Assembly: GCA_031270015.1 (NCBI GenBank)
Contig: JAISYH010000033.1
Span: 1-35,078 of the forward strand
Reading direction: 5' to 3'
Source of the DNA: Burkholderiales bacterium
GTDB taxonomy: Bacteria > Pseudomonadota > Gammaproteobacteria > Burkholderiales > Casimicrobiaceae
Length of the DNA: 35,078 nt
The notes under the pieces are model-generated. The model did no database searches, had not been told where the DNA came from, and was given only the letters and a program-made list of their open reading frames with translations. Positions 24,623 to 34,007 of the stretch are shown piece by piece. The translations under genes were made by a program, and so were the position numbers. Every line of letters begins with the position of its first letter. The first letter of the stretch is position 1.

Positions 24623-27600
24623 CACAATAACACGCGCTCGATACCGCCTTGGTTCACTTTTTCGACGTAATCGCGCATCCAGTGTTCACCGAGCAGGTGG
24701 CGGGCGAGTTCGACGACGACGTAATCGGCGCGTGTTTTGGCGTCGTGGTTGAAACGTGACAGCCCTTGCAAACACGACGGGCATGATGTCAATACTTTGA
24801 CTTGCCCTCTGAAATCAGAGGCGCGGATCAGGGAGGTGTCCTGCCGTAATTCTTCCTCTTTGCGGAAACGCACTTGCGTCGATACATCGGGGCGCGTCGT
24901 CGACAATGTTCCTGATTCGCCGCAACAGCGGTCGTTCAGTTTCACGCCCTTGCCGATCAGACTGCGCACGACTTTCATGGGATCGTAGCTTTTCATCGGC
25001 GAGTGGCATGGGTTATGGTAAAGATAGCGCGTATCTTGCCCATCTTCGATCTTGACGCCCTTTTCCATCAGATATTCATGAATATCGAGCAAACGGCAGC
25101 CCGGGAAAATTTTGTCGAATTCATAATGCAGCAACTCATGCAAACAAGTGCCGCAGGAGACCAGCACGGTCTTGATATCGAGATAATTCAGCGTGTTTGC
25201 CATGCGATGGAACAACACACGATTACGCACGATCATGGATTCCCCGACCTCTTTGCTGCCGACGATGATCTGCGGATAGCCGCAACACAAATAGCCGGGC
25301 GGTAACACGCATTGCACGCCGATTTCGTAGAGCATCGCCTGCGTCGCCAGCGCCGTTTGCGAGAAAAGACGCTCGGAACCGCAGCCCGGAAAATAAAACA
25401 CCGCTTCCGAATCTGCCGTCGTTTTATCGGGATTGCGCAAGATCGGCACGATTTTATCGTCCTCGATATTGAGCAGCGCGCGCGAAGTACGGAGCGGCAC
25501 GTTGCCGGGCAGTGGCTTGTTGACGAAGTGGATGATTTCCGTTCTCAGCGGAGGCATGCCGACGGTGGCGGGCGGGCGTTTGGTTTGCCCTTGTATCAAA
25601 TACGCGCGCCGCGCCAGATAATGCGCGGTGCGTTGCGCGCGGTAACCAATATCGATTACGAGACGTTTGAACAAACGAATCGCCAGCGGTTTTTTGAGAT
25701 TGAGAAACATGATGCCAAGCGCCGCGCCCGGATTGAACGGTTTTTTCTTTTCTTTGCGCAAGAAATTGCGCATCGCAATCGACACGTCGCCAAAATCGAT
25801 GTCGACCGGACAAGGCGGAAAACATTTATGGCACACCGTGCAGTGATAGGCGACATCGTACACTTCGTCGAACTGGCGCAACGAAATGCCGCGCCGCGTT
25901 TGTTCCTCGTAAAGAAACGCTTCGATCAATAGCGACGTTGCCAAAATCTTATTACGCGGCGAATACAAAAGATTGGCGCGCGGCACATGCGTCGAACACA
26001 CCGGCTTGCACTTGCCGCAACGCAAACAATTTTTGATGTCTTGTGCGATTTTGCCGACATCGCTTTGTTCGAGAATCAAACTTTCATGCCCGATCAGCGA
26101 AAAGCTCGGCGTATAAGCGCGGGTCAAATCCGCCGGAAGATCGGGGCGGCGCAGCAGCTTGCCGGCGTTGAAATGCCCATGCGGATCGATTTTGGCTTTG
26201 TATTCGGCGAACGGCTTGATTTCTTCGTCGGAAACAAACTCGAATTTGGTGATCCCGATTCCGTGCTCGCCGGAAATCACGCCGCCCAAATCCTTGGCGA
26301 GATGAATGATCCGCTCGACGGCGGCGTTGGCGCGTTGCAACATCCCATAATCGTCGGAGTTGACTGGAATATTGGTATGCACGTTACCGTCACCGGCGTG
26401 CATGTGCAGCGCGACGAATACGCGACTGCGCAACACCTGTTCCTGGACATCTTTGCAGCGCGTCACCATCGGCGCCAACGTCAAACCGGCAAAGACGTCT
26501 TCGAGCGGTTCGCGCAATTCGATTTTCCACGAAACGACTTCCGTTTGATTTTGCAGCGACGGAAACGTCTCGTCGAGGCGGTCGTATAAGTCTTGCCAAC
26601 GCGCGCGCACATTTTTCACCAGTTCGCGCGCCTCTTTCAATTTCTCTTGCAATAGTTCTGGCGGCGGTCGCAAATCAGGACGCTGATTAAACACCGCAGG
26701 CAAGGTTGGTTCGTCGAACGAATTCAACAGCGCGTCGCAAATATGCAATTTGTTTTCGAGCGAATACTCGATATTGATGCGTTCGACGCCATCGGTGTAG
26801 TCGCCGAGTTTTTCCAGAGGGATCACCACGTCCTCGTTGAGTTTGAAAGCGTTGGTGTGATGCGCGATTGCCGCTGTCCGCGAACGCTCTGCCCAGAAAC
26901 GTTTGCGCTCATCGTCGGTCTTGGCGATGAACGCTTCGCCGCCGCGCGCTTGCGCGATGCGCACGATTTCTTGCGCGACTTCGGCAACGGTTTCCTCATG
27001 ATCGCCGACGATATCGCCGAGAATGACCATATTTGGGCGACCGCGATGCGGCGCTTTGGTCGCGTATTTGACGGCTTTGACGTAGCGCATATCCATATGC
27101 TCAAGCCCCGCCAAACGCACGCCTTGCGGCGCGGCGTCGAGATAACGTTTGATTTCGACGATTGCCGGCGTCGCGTGCTGCGCCAACCCGAAAAATTCGA
27201 AACACAGCGTATACGTGATCGGCGGCATCGTATGCAACAAAAAACGCGCTGATGTGATGATGCCGTCGCATCCTTCTTTTTGAATACCGGGCAGCCCGTG
27301 CAAATATTTGTTGGTGACGTCCTTGCCCAATCCGGCTTTTCGGAACGCGCTGCCCGGAATGCGCAGAGTCTCCGCGCGAATCACGGTTTTTTTGTCGGGA
27401 CGCAAATATTTCAGATCGAAAACCGCTTCGTCAACTTCGTGAATCTTACCGAGATTGTGATTGAGGCGCGTCACTTCCAGCCATTCCGCCGCTGGCGTCA
27501 CCATTCGCCACGACACCAGATTGTCGATAGCCGTTCCCCATAAAACCGCCTTTTTGCCGCCGGCGTTCATCGCGATGTTGCCACCGATGCATGAAGCGTC

Positions 27601-28467
27601 TGCTGAAGTGGGATCGACCGCGAACACCAATCCGGCGGCGGCGGCGGAATTGATGACGCGCCTCGTGACCGCGCCTGCGCCGAGCGAGAGGGTCGGCGTC
27701 GTATCGTCATGTCCGTGCAGCGCTACTTTTTCGACAGACGAGATTTTGTCGAGCTTTTCGACATTGATGATCGCTGCGTTGGCGGTCAGCGGAATACCGC
27801 TGCCGGTATAACCCGTGCCGCCGCCGCGCGGAATGATCGTCAAGTCCAATTTGATGCACGCCTCGACGAGATCGCGCACTTCGCTTTCGGTGTCGGGAAA
27901 CAGCACGACTGCCGGATATTCGATGCGCCAGTCGGTCGCGTCGGTCACGTGCGCGGCGCGCGCAAAACCATCGAAAGCGATATTGTCTTTATGGGTATGT
28001 TTCGATAGCTCGCGCAACGCGCGCTGCCGCATTTTTTGAGTCGCCGGAAACCAAGCCTCGAAGTCATCGATGGCTTTTTCCGACGCAGAGATCAATAACG
28101 CGACCCGTTCGGCGCGTTCGTGATCGTTGGCGCGGGAGGCGATACGTCGTTTTTCGATATCCCGCAAACGATGCCGCATTGCCTCGACCAGCATCGCGTG
28201 CCGATTCGGATTTTCCAACAAATCGTCTTGCAGGTAAGGGTTGCGCATCACGACCCAAATATCGCCAAGCACTTCAAACAACATCCGCGATGAACGACCG
28301 GTTTGCCGTTCGTTGCGCAGCGACTCGATCAACTGCCATGCCTGTTCACCCAGAATACGGATGACGATTTCCCGATCCGAGAATGACGTATAGTTATACG
28401 GGATTTCCCGAATGCGAGGCGCATCATCGATGGGTTCAAAACTTTGGGAAACGGGAAATTCAGACAT
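24622..28467 (-). CDS. Giant FAD-linked oxidase with Fe-S and CCG domains (DUF3683 type, D-lactate/glycolate dehydrogenase-like)
   Basis: A 1281-aa fusion. An N-terminal DUF3683-like region (1-165) precedes a FAD-binding type 4 domain with [12 protein letters not shown] (213-224) and [10 protein letters not shown]. The FAD-oxidase C-terminal domain has [10 protein letters not shown] (688-697) and GEHGIG (733-738). Then come two 4Fe-4S motifs, C814-x2-C817-x2-C820-x3-C824 and C876-x2-C879-x2-C882-x3-C886. Two CCG (GlpC/GlcF-like) regions follow: [10 protein letters not shown] with LCCGYP, and NPCHSP with RCCGESGTL and TSCPSCLQG. It thus combines GlcD- and GlcF-like functions in one chain, oxidising a 2-hydroxy acid and passing electrons to the respiratory chain. 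D-lactate is the usual guess; the substrate is not proven. Confidence 0.88.
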   Translation of the reverse strand: MSEFPVSQSFEPIDDAPRIREIPYNYTSFSDREIVIRILGEQAWQLIESLRNERQTGRSSRMLFEVLGDIWVVMRNPYLQDDLLENPNRHAMLVEAMRHRLRDIEKRRIASRANDHERAERVALLISASEKAIDDFEAWFPATQKMRQRALRELSKHTHKDNIAFDGFARAAHVTDATDWRIEYPAVVLFPDTESEVRDLVEACIKLDLTIIPRGGGTGYTGSGIPLTANAAIINVEKLDKISSVEKVALHGHDDTTPTLSLGAGAVTRRVINSAAAAGLVFAVDPTSADASCIGGNIAMNAGGKKAVLWGTAIDNLVSWRMVTPAAEWLEVTRLNHNLGKIHEVDEAVFDLKYLRPDKKTVIRAETLRIPGSAFRKAGLGKDVTNKYLHGLPGIQKEGCDGIITSARFLLHTMPPITYTLCFEFFGLAQHATPAIVEIKRYLDAAPQGVRLAGLEHMDMRYVKAVKYATKAPHRGRPNMVILGDIVGDHEETVAEVAQEIVRIAQARGGEAFIAKTDDERKRFWAERSRTAAIAHHTNAFKLNEDVVIPLEKLGDYTDGVERINIEYSLENKLHICDALLNSFDEPTLPAVFNQRPDLRPPPELLQEKLKEARELVKNVRARWQDLYDRLDETFPSLQNQTEVVSWKIELREPLEDVFAGLTLAPMVTRCKDVQEQVLRSRVFVALHMHAGDGNVHTNIPVNSDDYGMLQRANAAVERIIHLAKDLGGVISGEHGIGITKFEFVSDEEIKPFAEYKAKIDPHGHFNAGKLLRRPDLPADLTRAYTPSFSLIGHESLILEQSDVGKIAQDIKNCLRCGKCKPVCSTHVPRANLLYSPRNKILATSLLIEAFLYEEQTRRGISLRQFDEVYDVAYHCTVCHKCFPPCPVDIDFGDVSIAMRNFLRKEKKKPFNPGAALGIMFLNLKKPLAIRLFKRLVIDIGYRAQRTAHYLARRAYLIQGQTKRPPATVGMPPLRTEIIHFVNKPLPGNVPLRTSRALLNIEDDKIVPILRNPDKTTADSEAVFYFPGCGSERLFSQTALATQAMLYEIGVQCVLPPGYLCCGYPQIIVGSKEVGESMIVRNRVLFHRMANTLNYLDIKTVLVSCGTCLHELLHYEFDKIFPGCRLLDIHEYLMEKGVKIEDGQDTRYLYHNPCHSPMKSYDPMKVVRSLIGKGVKLNDRCCGESGTLSTTRPDVSTQVRFRKEEELRQDTSLIRASDFRGQVKVLTSCPSCLQGLSRFNHDAKTRADYVVVELARHLLGEHWMRDYVEKVNQGGIERVLL

Positions 28468-28633
28468 GGCGCTGCAATCAAAAAAGCGAAAATCAATATT
28501 CTACTCTAAGGCATCAAAACGCGGATTGAAGCTGACGACGCGGAACAGTTGGGCGGGAGCCGACGAAACAAACGCCATGCTGTCAAAATGTTTGTGATTC
28601 ATCCCGCGCGTTTTTGGTGATGGCGCGTAATCG

Positions 28634-28662
28634 TTGCCAAAACGTTACAACGCGCTTATAGA
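28634..28662 (+). promoter_or_regulatory. Probable sigma-70 promoter of the gsp operon
   Basis: TTGCCA (28634-28639) and TATAGA (28657-28662) are separated by exactly 17 bases. The expected start is about 60 bases before the gspE ATG. It is the best-spaced promoter-like pair in the 264-bp gap between the divergent oxidoreductase and gspE genes. Confidence 0.55.
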
Positions 28663-28731
28663 TCGTGCAGTTCCCTATGTTCATGCTATGATCGAAAATC
28701 CGCAAAATTTCATATTTCTAAGGTTGTGACC

Positions 28732-30474
28732 ATGGGCGTTTCTACTCTGTCCGATAACGAAACCGCTGTCCGAAAATCATCTTTGCTGGGCGAAATTTTG
28801 ATCGCGCGCGGCAAACTGAATCAAACTTCTTTGGAGCGCGCGCAACGTTTGTTGAAAGATTCGCCGAACGGCAATCTTCAGAATATGCTCATGACGTTGG
28901 GGCTGGTCGCGCCGCTGGATATCGCCGAAGCGCTCGCCGAGCAGTACCACGTACCGCTGGTGCGCGCCGATCGATTCCCCGAATTGCCGGTGCTCGAGGA
29001 GCGCGTATCGTCGCGTTTTTTGCGCGAAGCCTGCGCGTTACCGTTGCACGAAACCGAAGACAAGCTGGTTTTGGCGATGATCGATCCGGGCGACGGATAT
29101 ACGATCGACGCGTTCGCAATGGCGACGGGCAAAACGGTGATTCCTTGCGTGGCGTTGCCGTCGGAACTGGAAGCGGCGTTGGAACGGCTTTACGGCGCCG
29201 GACGGTCGGCGGTCGGGCAAATTCTTGGCAGTGAAGCGGCTTTCGAAACGCAAGACGAACTGGGCTTCGACGCCGATGTGCAACAACTTAAGGATTTGGC
29301 GTCGGAAGCGCCGGTGATCCGATTGGTATCGTTGATCATCACCAACGCGCTGACGATGCGGGCGTCCGATATTCATATCGAACCATTTGAAGATCGGCTG
29401 ATCGTGCGTTACCGGATCGACGGCGTGTTGCACGAAGTCGAATCGCCGCCCAAACGCTTGTCGGCGGCGGTGATTTCTCGCGTCAAAATCATCGCCAATC
29501 TCGATATCGCCGAACGGCGTTTACCGCAAGATGGGCGTATTCGTTTGCGTACGCAAGGTAAAGAAATCGATTTGCGTGTTTCGACCGTGCCGACGATGCA
29601 CGGCGAATCGGTGGTGATGCGTATTCTCGATAAAGGCGGCGTCGCGCTGGATTTCGAGAAACTCGGTTTTTCCGGCAAGCCGATGGAACGATTTTTGTCG
29701 GCGTTGATGCAGCCGAACGGTATTTTGTTGGTGACCGGACCGACGGGTTCGGGCAAAACGACCACGCTTTATACCGCGTTGGATCGCGTCAATACGCCGG
29801 ACGTGAAAATCTTGACCGTCGAAGACCCCGTCGAATATCAAATGCCCGGCATCAATCAGATTCAGGTCAAGCCGCAGATCGACCTTACTTTTGCCAACGC
29901 GCTGCGCTCCATTGTCCGCCAGGACCCGGATATCATCATGATCGGTGAAATCCGCGACTTGGAAACCGCGCAAATCGCCGTTCAATCGGCGTTGACCGGT
30001 CACTTGGTGTTGTCTACGGTGCATACCAACGACGCCGCTTCGACCGTGAACCGATTGCTCGACATGGGCGTCGAAGATTATTTGCTGACTTCGACGGTGG
30101 TCGGCATTCAAGCGCAACGGTTGGTGCGCACGCTCTGTTCCGCGTGCAAAGAACCCTACGTCGTGTTACCCGAAATGGTAGAAGAATTGGGATTGCGTCG
30201 GCTGGCGCCCAATCGAGAAAGAATCCAGTTGTGGCATCCGAAAGGCTGCAAAGAATGCTCGCACACCGGGTATATCGGGCGGGTTTGCATCCTCGAAGTG
30301 ATGCTGATCACCGACGCGATACGGGCGTTGGTGATGCGGCACGCCACATCGGGTGAAATCAAAACGCAGGCGGTCGCCGACGGCATGATGACCATGTATG
30401 AGGATGGATTGCGTAAATCGTTGGCGGGCGTGACCACGATCGAAGAAGTGTTGCGGGCGACGCGAGAGAATTAA
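28732..30474 (+). CDS. gspE: Type II secretion ATPase GspE
   Basis: A 580-aa cytoplasmic hexameric ATPase that powers pseudopilus assembly. An N-terminal GspE/PilB domain (about 15-160; LGEILIARGKLNQTSLERA) precedes the ATPase core. Walker A GPTGSGKTTT starts at residue 336, the Asp box is near VEDPVEYQMPG, Walker B is DIIMIGEIRDLETA and the His box is STVHTNDAAS. The zinc tetracysteine is C469-x2-C472 with C506-x2-C509, as in XpsE/EpsE. ATG 28732 is preferred over GTG 28726 because AAGG sits 8 bases before the ATG. First gene of the operon. Confidence 0.95.
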   Translation: MGVSTLSDNETAVRKSSLLGEILIARGKLNQTSLERAQRLLKDSPNGNLQNMLMTLGLVAPLDIAEALAEQYHVPLVRADRFPELPVLEERVSSRFLREACALPLHETEDKLVLAMIDPGDGYTIDAFAMATGKTVIPCVALPSELEAALERLYGAGRSAVGQILGSEAAFETQDELGFDADVQQLKDLASEAPVIRLVSLIITNALTMRASDIHIEPFEDRLIVRYRIDGVLHEVESPPKRLSAAVISRVKIIANLDIAERRLPQDGRIRLRTQGKEIDLRVSTVPTMHGESVVMRILDKGGVALDFEKLGFSGKPMERFLSALMQPNGILLVTGPTGSGKTTTLYTALDRVNTPDVKILTVEDPVEYQMPGINQIQVKPQIDLTFANALRSIVRQDPDIIMIGEIRDLETAQIAVQSALTGHLVLSTVHTNDAASTVNRLLDMGVEDYLLTSTVVGIQAQRLVRTLCSACKEPYVVLPEMVEELGLRRLAPNRERIQLWHPKGCKECSHTGYIGRVCILEVMLITDAIRALVMRHATSGEIKTQAVADGMMTMYEDGLRKSLAGVTTIEEVLRATREN

Positions 30475-30476
30475 TC

Positions 30477-31718
30477 ATGCCGTATTACAGTTATAAAGCG
30501 GTTCGTTCCAGCGGAGAAGTAGCGACTGGCGTCATTGACGCGCCGAGCGAACACGATGTGGTCGAGCGATTGCGCGATCAGTCGCTGATGCCGATTTCCA
30601 TTGCCGTCGGCACGATGGCGGCGGTGACGAAAAACGGGAAAAACGGCGCGGCGCGGCGGAGTGGTTGGTTCGTCTCGAAAAAAGTCGGCGCCGATCAAGT
30701 CATGTCGTTAACGCGCGAACTGGCGACATTGTTGCGCGCCGGTTTGCCATTGGATCGCGCGTTGGAAACGTTGATCGCGTTAGCCGAAGCGCCGCCGTTG
30801 GTTGCGTTGCTGCAAAACATCCGCGATGATGTGCGCGGTGGCAAGGCGTTATCCCAGGCTTTGGAAAAGCGCCCCGAAGTGTTTTCGCGGTTTTATATCA
30901 ACCTCGTGCGCGCCGGCGAAGCAGGCGGCGCGTTATCGACCGTGCTGACCCGCCTTGCCGACGCGATGGAACGGAACAAAGAACTGCGCGAGTCCGTAAA
31001 ATCAGCGATGATTTACCCGAGCATTTTAGTGGCTTTTTCCGTCGTCTCGATTATCGTGATTTTAGTGTGGCTGGTGCCGCAATTCGAATCGATGTTCAAA
31101 CAAGCGAAAGGCACGCTGCCGGTGATGACGCAAACCGTCGTGTTCGTCGGAAATTTTACGAAAACGTGGTGGTGGGCGTTTCTTGGTGGCATCGGCGCGT
31201 TCATTCTATTTTTCCGCAGCCTTTTGAAAAAGCCGGAGTTTCGCGCCCGCTGGGATGCCTGGCTGTTGCGCCGCGCTCGCTTGGGCGACGTGATTTCGCG
31301 CTCGGAAACGGCGCGTTTCGCGCGCACTTTATCGACATTGTTGGCGAACGGCGTTACATTGCTTTCCGCGTTGAACATCACCAAAGAAACCATCGGCAAC
31401 ATGAAAATGGCGAGTGTGCTCGACAACGTGATTTTGGAACTGCGCGAGGGACGCGGGTTTGGGCGTCCGCTGGCGAATACCGGCGTGTACCCGAAATTGG
31501 CGACGCAGATGATCATAGTTGGCGAAGAAAGCGGGCAATTGGAAGAAATGTTGACGCGAGTCGCCGATATTTATGATCGGGAAGTGCAAGTCGCGATCAA
31601 ACGTTTTTTGGCGTTTTTAGAACCCGTCATCATTTTGGCGCTGGCGGGCATTATTTTTGTCATCGTATTATCCGTTCTCTTGGGTGTAATCGGCATGATG
31701 GACTTGGTCGGCATGTGA
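30477..31718 (+). CDS. gspF: Type II secretion inner-membrane platform protein GspF
   Basis: A 413-aa polytopic platform protein linking GspE to the pseudopilus. It begins MPYYSYKAVRSSGEVATGVI as in the GspF family. Two T2SSF repeats are visible: LTRELATLLRAGLPLDRALE (first) and FARTLSTLLANGVTLLSAL (second). The RAGEAGGALSTVLTRLADAME and VGEESGQLEEMLTRVADIYD segments are the conserved ends. Hydrophobic helices lie near 178-200, 230-248 and 385-408. It starts 2 bp after gspE stops. Its final codons lie within the 200-bp tandem repeat described separately. Confidence 0.95.
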   Translation: MPYYSYKAVRSSGEVATGVIDAPSEHDVVERLRDQSLMPISIAVGTMAAVTKNGKNGAARRSGWFVSKKVGADQVMSLTRELATLLRAGLPLDRALETLIALAEAPPLVALLQNIRDDVRGGKALSQALEKRPEVFSRFYINLVRAGEAGGALSTVLTRLADAMERNKELRESVKSAMIYPSILVAFSVVSIIVILVWLVPQFESMFKQAKGTLPVMTQTVVFVGNFTKTWWWAFLGGIGAFILFFRSLLKKPEFRARWDAWLLRRARLGDVISRSETARFARTLSTLLANGVTLLSALNITKETIGNMKMASVLDNVILELREGRGFGRPLANTGVYPKLATQMIIVGEESGQLEEMLTRVADIYDREVQVAIKRFLAFLEPVIILALAGIIFVIVLSVLLGVIGMMDLVGM

Positions 31719-32111
31719 CGCGCCACGGATGAACGACATTGAAAGCAAACGGAGACCGAGGTGAGAAACCGGAAAGAAATGAAAGCAAGAATGTCTCAAC
31801 GAGGCATGACGCTGATCGATATTATATTCGTGGTGGCGGTGATTGCCGTGGTGATGAACGTGGTGGCGAGCAATCTGGGCGAACGCGCCGATAAGGCGAA
31901 AGCCAGTGCGACATGTGACGCGCTACGGATAGACGACATTGAAAGCAAACGGAGATCGAAGTGAGAAACCGGAAAGAAATGAAAGCAAGAACGTCTCAAC
32001 GAGGCATGACGCTGATCGAAATTATATTCGTGGTGGCGTTGATTGCCGTGGTGATGGGCGTGGTGGCGAGCAATCTGGGCGAACGCGCCGATAAGGCGAA
32101 AGCCAATGCGA
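31712..32111 (+). repeat. Tandem duplication, two 200-bp copies at gspF-gspG junction
   Basis: Copy 1 is 31712-31911 and copy 2 is 31912-32111, head to tail with no gap. I count about 11 mismatches in 200 bases and no indels. The unit runs from CATGTGACGCG, which contains the gspF stop, through the gspG ribosome binding site and GTG start to about codon 50 of gspG. Because 200 is not a multiple of three, copy 1 cannot read through into full-length gspG. Confidence 0.95.
31761..31964 (+). pseudogene. Truncated gspG duplicate (67 codons)
   Basis: This is the first copy of the gspG 5' region. It keeps the GGAG ribosome binding site, the GTG start and the prepilin signal, Gly then MTLIDIIFVVAVIAVVMNVV. 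After ADKAKASAT it runs into the second repeat copy and ends CDALRIDDIESKRRSK. Its stop TGA overlaps the GTG start of full-length gspG (GTGA, 31961-31964), so ribosomes leaving it can restart on gspG. The mature position 5 residue is Asp where pseudopilins need Glu, and the globular domain is missing. It is probably non-functional as a pilin; it may act as a coupling leader or an assembly poison if expressed. Confidence 0.8.
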
Positions 32112-32410
32112 CGAGAGTCGAAATCCAGAATGTGGTCAACACGCTCGATTTATATAAACTGGAAGTTGGTCGTTATCCGACCCAATCCGAAGGCTTGCAG
32201 GCGCTGATCACCGCGCCGCAGGGCGCGGCGCGGTGGAATGGTCCGTATTGGAAGAAAAAGGAAATCCCCACCGACGCCTGGGGGACTGAATTCCGTTACA
32301 TCGTGCCGGGCAAAAATGGCGCGCCCTTTGAAGTCATTTCGTTGGGCGCGGACGGTCAAGACGGCGGCGAAGGCGTCAATCGTGAGATTTCGAGCACTGA
32401 TCCCATTTGA
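31961..32410 (+). CDS. gspG: Major pseudopilin GspG
   Basis: A 149-aa precursor of the main subunit of the type II pseudopilus. The 15-residue leader ends in Gly, followed by MTLIEIIFVV with Glu at mature position 5, cut and N-methylated by the prepilin peptidase. The helix continues to NLGERADKAKANATRVEI. The T2SG core shows NVVNTLDLYKLEVGRYPT, GLQALITAP, GPYWKKKEIPTDAWG and a C-terminal GADGQDGGEG loop with calcium-binding features. GTG start at 31961 has GGAG six bases upstream. Its 5' part is duplicated just upstream. Confidence 0.95.
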   Translation: MRNRKEMKARTSQRGMTLIEIIFVVALIAVVMGVVASNLGERADKAKANATRVEIQNVVNTLDLYKLEVGRYPTQSEGLQALITAPQGAARWNGPYWKKKEIPTDAWGTEFRYIVPGKNGAPFEVISLGADGQDGGEGVNREISSTDPI

Positions 32411-32425
32411 TTTTGGAGCCTGTTG

Positions 32426-32890
32426 ATGCTGCGTCAAAGAAAACGGCGGATCACAGGCTTTACCGCGCTGGAACTTCTTATCGTCGTCGCGTTACTCGTC
32501 GTCATCGCCGCGATTGCCGTGCCTTTTCTCGGCGGCGACGGACCTTCCGAGAGCGAATTGCGCGGCGCGGCGCGGCAACTGGCGGCGTCGGCGCGATTGG
32601 CGCGCGCAGAAGCCATCGCGTTGCGCAGCGAGACTTTACTGACGATCGACCTTGAAACGCGGCGTTTCAAGGTCGCGCATTTTAGCGCGGAACACGCATT
32701 GCCAGAGGATGCGCATTTAGAGGTCTTTACCGCGCAAGACGACGTGTTGGATGAAACCACGGTCAGTATCCGCTTTTTTCCCGACGGCGGCTCGAACGGC
32801 GGCCGGATTACCGTGAGCGCGGGCGAGAACAGCGAGCGCAAATATGAGGTGGATGTGGACTGGCTGACTGGACGGGTCGTGATTCTCTGA
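32426..32890 (+). CDS. gspH: Minor pseudopilin GspH
   Basis: A 154-aa precursor of a minor pseudopilin that helps cap the pseudopilus. The leader ends ITG before FTALELLIVVALLVV, with Glu at mature position 5. The ARQLAASARLARAEAIALRS segment is the GspH signature after the helix. ATG 32426 has GGAG at good spacing, better than TTG 32423. Its TGA overlaps the gspI ATG (TGATG). Confidence 0.9.
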   Translation: MLRQRKRRITGFTALELLIVVALLVVIAAIAVPFLGGDGPSESELRGAARQLAASARLARAEAIALRSETLLTIDLETRRFKVAHFSAEHALPEDAHLEVFTAQDDVLDETTVSIRFFPDGGSNGGRITVSAGENSERKYEVDVDWLTGRVVIL

Positions 32891-33318
32891 TGAATTCTCG
32901 AAAGAAATGGCAAGGGTTTACGTTGTTGGAAGTGCTGGTCGCTTTCGTGGTACTGGCGGCGCTGGGCACCGTTCTTTTCAGAGCGCTCGGTACTGCGCTG
33001 AACAGCATCGACACGGCGGACAGTTGGGGGCGGGCGGTAGAAGTGGCGCAAAATCAATTGGCGCGGGCGTCGATGGAACAACCGCTCAAAGCCGGCACGA
33101 CCAACGGCAAAGATGGCGATGTGCAATGGCAAATCGTGATTGAACCTTATGCGCCGCCACCCGAACTTGGCGAATCGCTCGGCGTGATGAATCTCGAAAC
33201 CTTGCACATGATGAAAATCTATCGTTTGGTGGCGACGGTGACGTTTCCGGGCATGTCCGGCAACGAGCGCGCGTTCTCGTTATCGACGACGAAAGTGACG
33301 ATGGATTCTACGCGATGA
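32890..33318 (+). CDS. gspI: Minor pseudopilin GspI
   Basis: A 142-aa precursor with leader end WQG before FTLLEVLVAFVVLAAL, Glu at mature position 5. GspI forms the tip complex with J and K. The VAQNQLARASMEQPLKAG segment matches the family's helix end (VA-NQLA). Start overlaps gspH stop by one base and its own stop overlaps the gspJ start (ATGA, 33315-33318). Confidence 0.92.
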   Translation: MNSRKKWQGFTLLEVLVAFVVLAALGTVLFRALGTALNSIDTADSWGRAVEVAQNQLARASMEQPLKAGTTNGKDGDVQWQIVIEPYAPPPELGESLGVMNLETLHMMKIYRLVATVTFPGMSGNERAFSLSTTKVTMDSTR

Positions 33319-34007
33319 ATACGCCGGCAAAAAAAAGAGGCGCGGGAATAAAAGCGACGCGCGGTTTCACGCTGTTGGAAGTGCTGGTCGCGTTGACCTT
33401 GCTGGTTGTGTTGTCGGGCACGTTGCTCGGTGTATTCGGTCTGGCGGACAAAAGCCGCGAAGCCGGGGAAACACGCGCCGACGACGCTTCGTCGATGCGC
33501 GTCACGCAAGATTTTCTGCGCGCCCATCTGGAAAACGCGCATCCGTTGCGGTTACGCGAAGAAAAAGAATTTCCGCTGATTTTTTCCGGCGACGAAAAAG
33601 AAATGATGTACGTGTCGGCGCTGCCGATGCGGGTGATAGCGGGCGGGCTTTGGGCGTGGCGTTTGCGGTTGCTCGGCAGCGGGCAACTCGTCCTTGAGCA
33701 TACGATTCCTGAAATCAACGAAAAAAAGATGCCAGACTTCAAAAACGCCAAATATTCGATACTTGCCGACCGGGTTCATAGCCTCGATATCGAATACTTT
33801 GGATTGCCGGAACGGGCGACACTGGAAGATGATCCGAAATGGCAAAAAAAATGGGATAACCCGCAGCGGATGCCCGATTGGGTACGCATCGATGTCACGC
33901 TCGACAACGGCACGGCGTGGCCTGTGTTGTTCGTCGAGCTACGGAAAAGCGAGCAGGCGGGCTGTCGGCAATGGAACGAACATGTCGGGCGATGCGGCGG
34001 AATATGA
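33315..34007 (+). CDS. gspJ: Minor pseudopilin GspJ
   Basis: A 230-aa precursor with leader end TRG before FTLLEVLVALTLLVVLSGT, Glu at mature position 5. The body has a SSMRVTQDFLRAHLENAHPL helix and the SLDIEYFGLPERA segment of the T2SJ domain. GspJ is the largest of the tip pseudopilins with the I and K subunits. Overlaps gspI and gspK by four bases each. Its C-terminus ends in a Cys-containing EQAGCRQWNEHVGRCGG-type tail, longer than I would expect. Confidence 0.9.
   Translation: MNTPAKKRGAGIKATRGFTLLEVLVALTLLVVLSGTLLGVFGLADKSREAGETRADDASSMRVTQDFLRAHLENAHPLRLREEKEFPLIFSGDEKEMMYVSALPMRVIAGGLWAWRLRLLGSGQLVLEHTIPEINEKKMPDFKNAKYSILADRVHSLDIEYFGLPERATLEDDPKWQKKWDNPQRMPDWVRIDVTLDNGTAWPVLFVELRKSEQAGCRQWNEHVGRCGGI

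Noticed and set aside
25312-25932. 206-codon plus-strand ORF inside the large oxidoreductase gene
   Set aside because: Entirely antisense to CCG and Fe-S coding sequence with clear motifs; its Arg- and Phe-rich composition is that of a shadow frame.
32434-33207. 257-codon minus-strand ORF across gspH and gspI
   Set aside because: Antisense to two well-supported pseudopilin genes; no recognisable domain.
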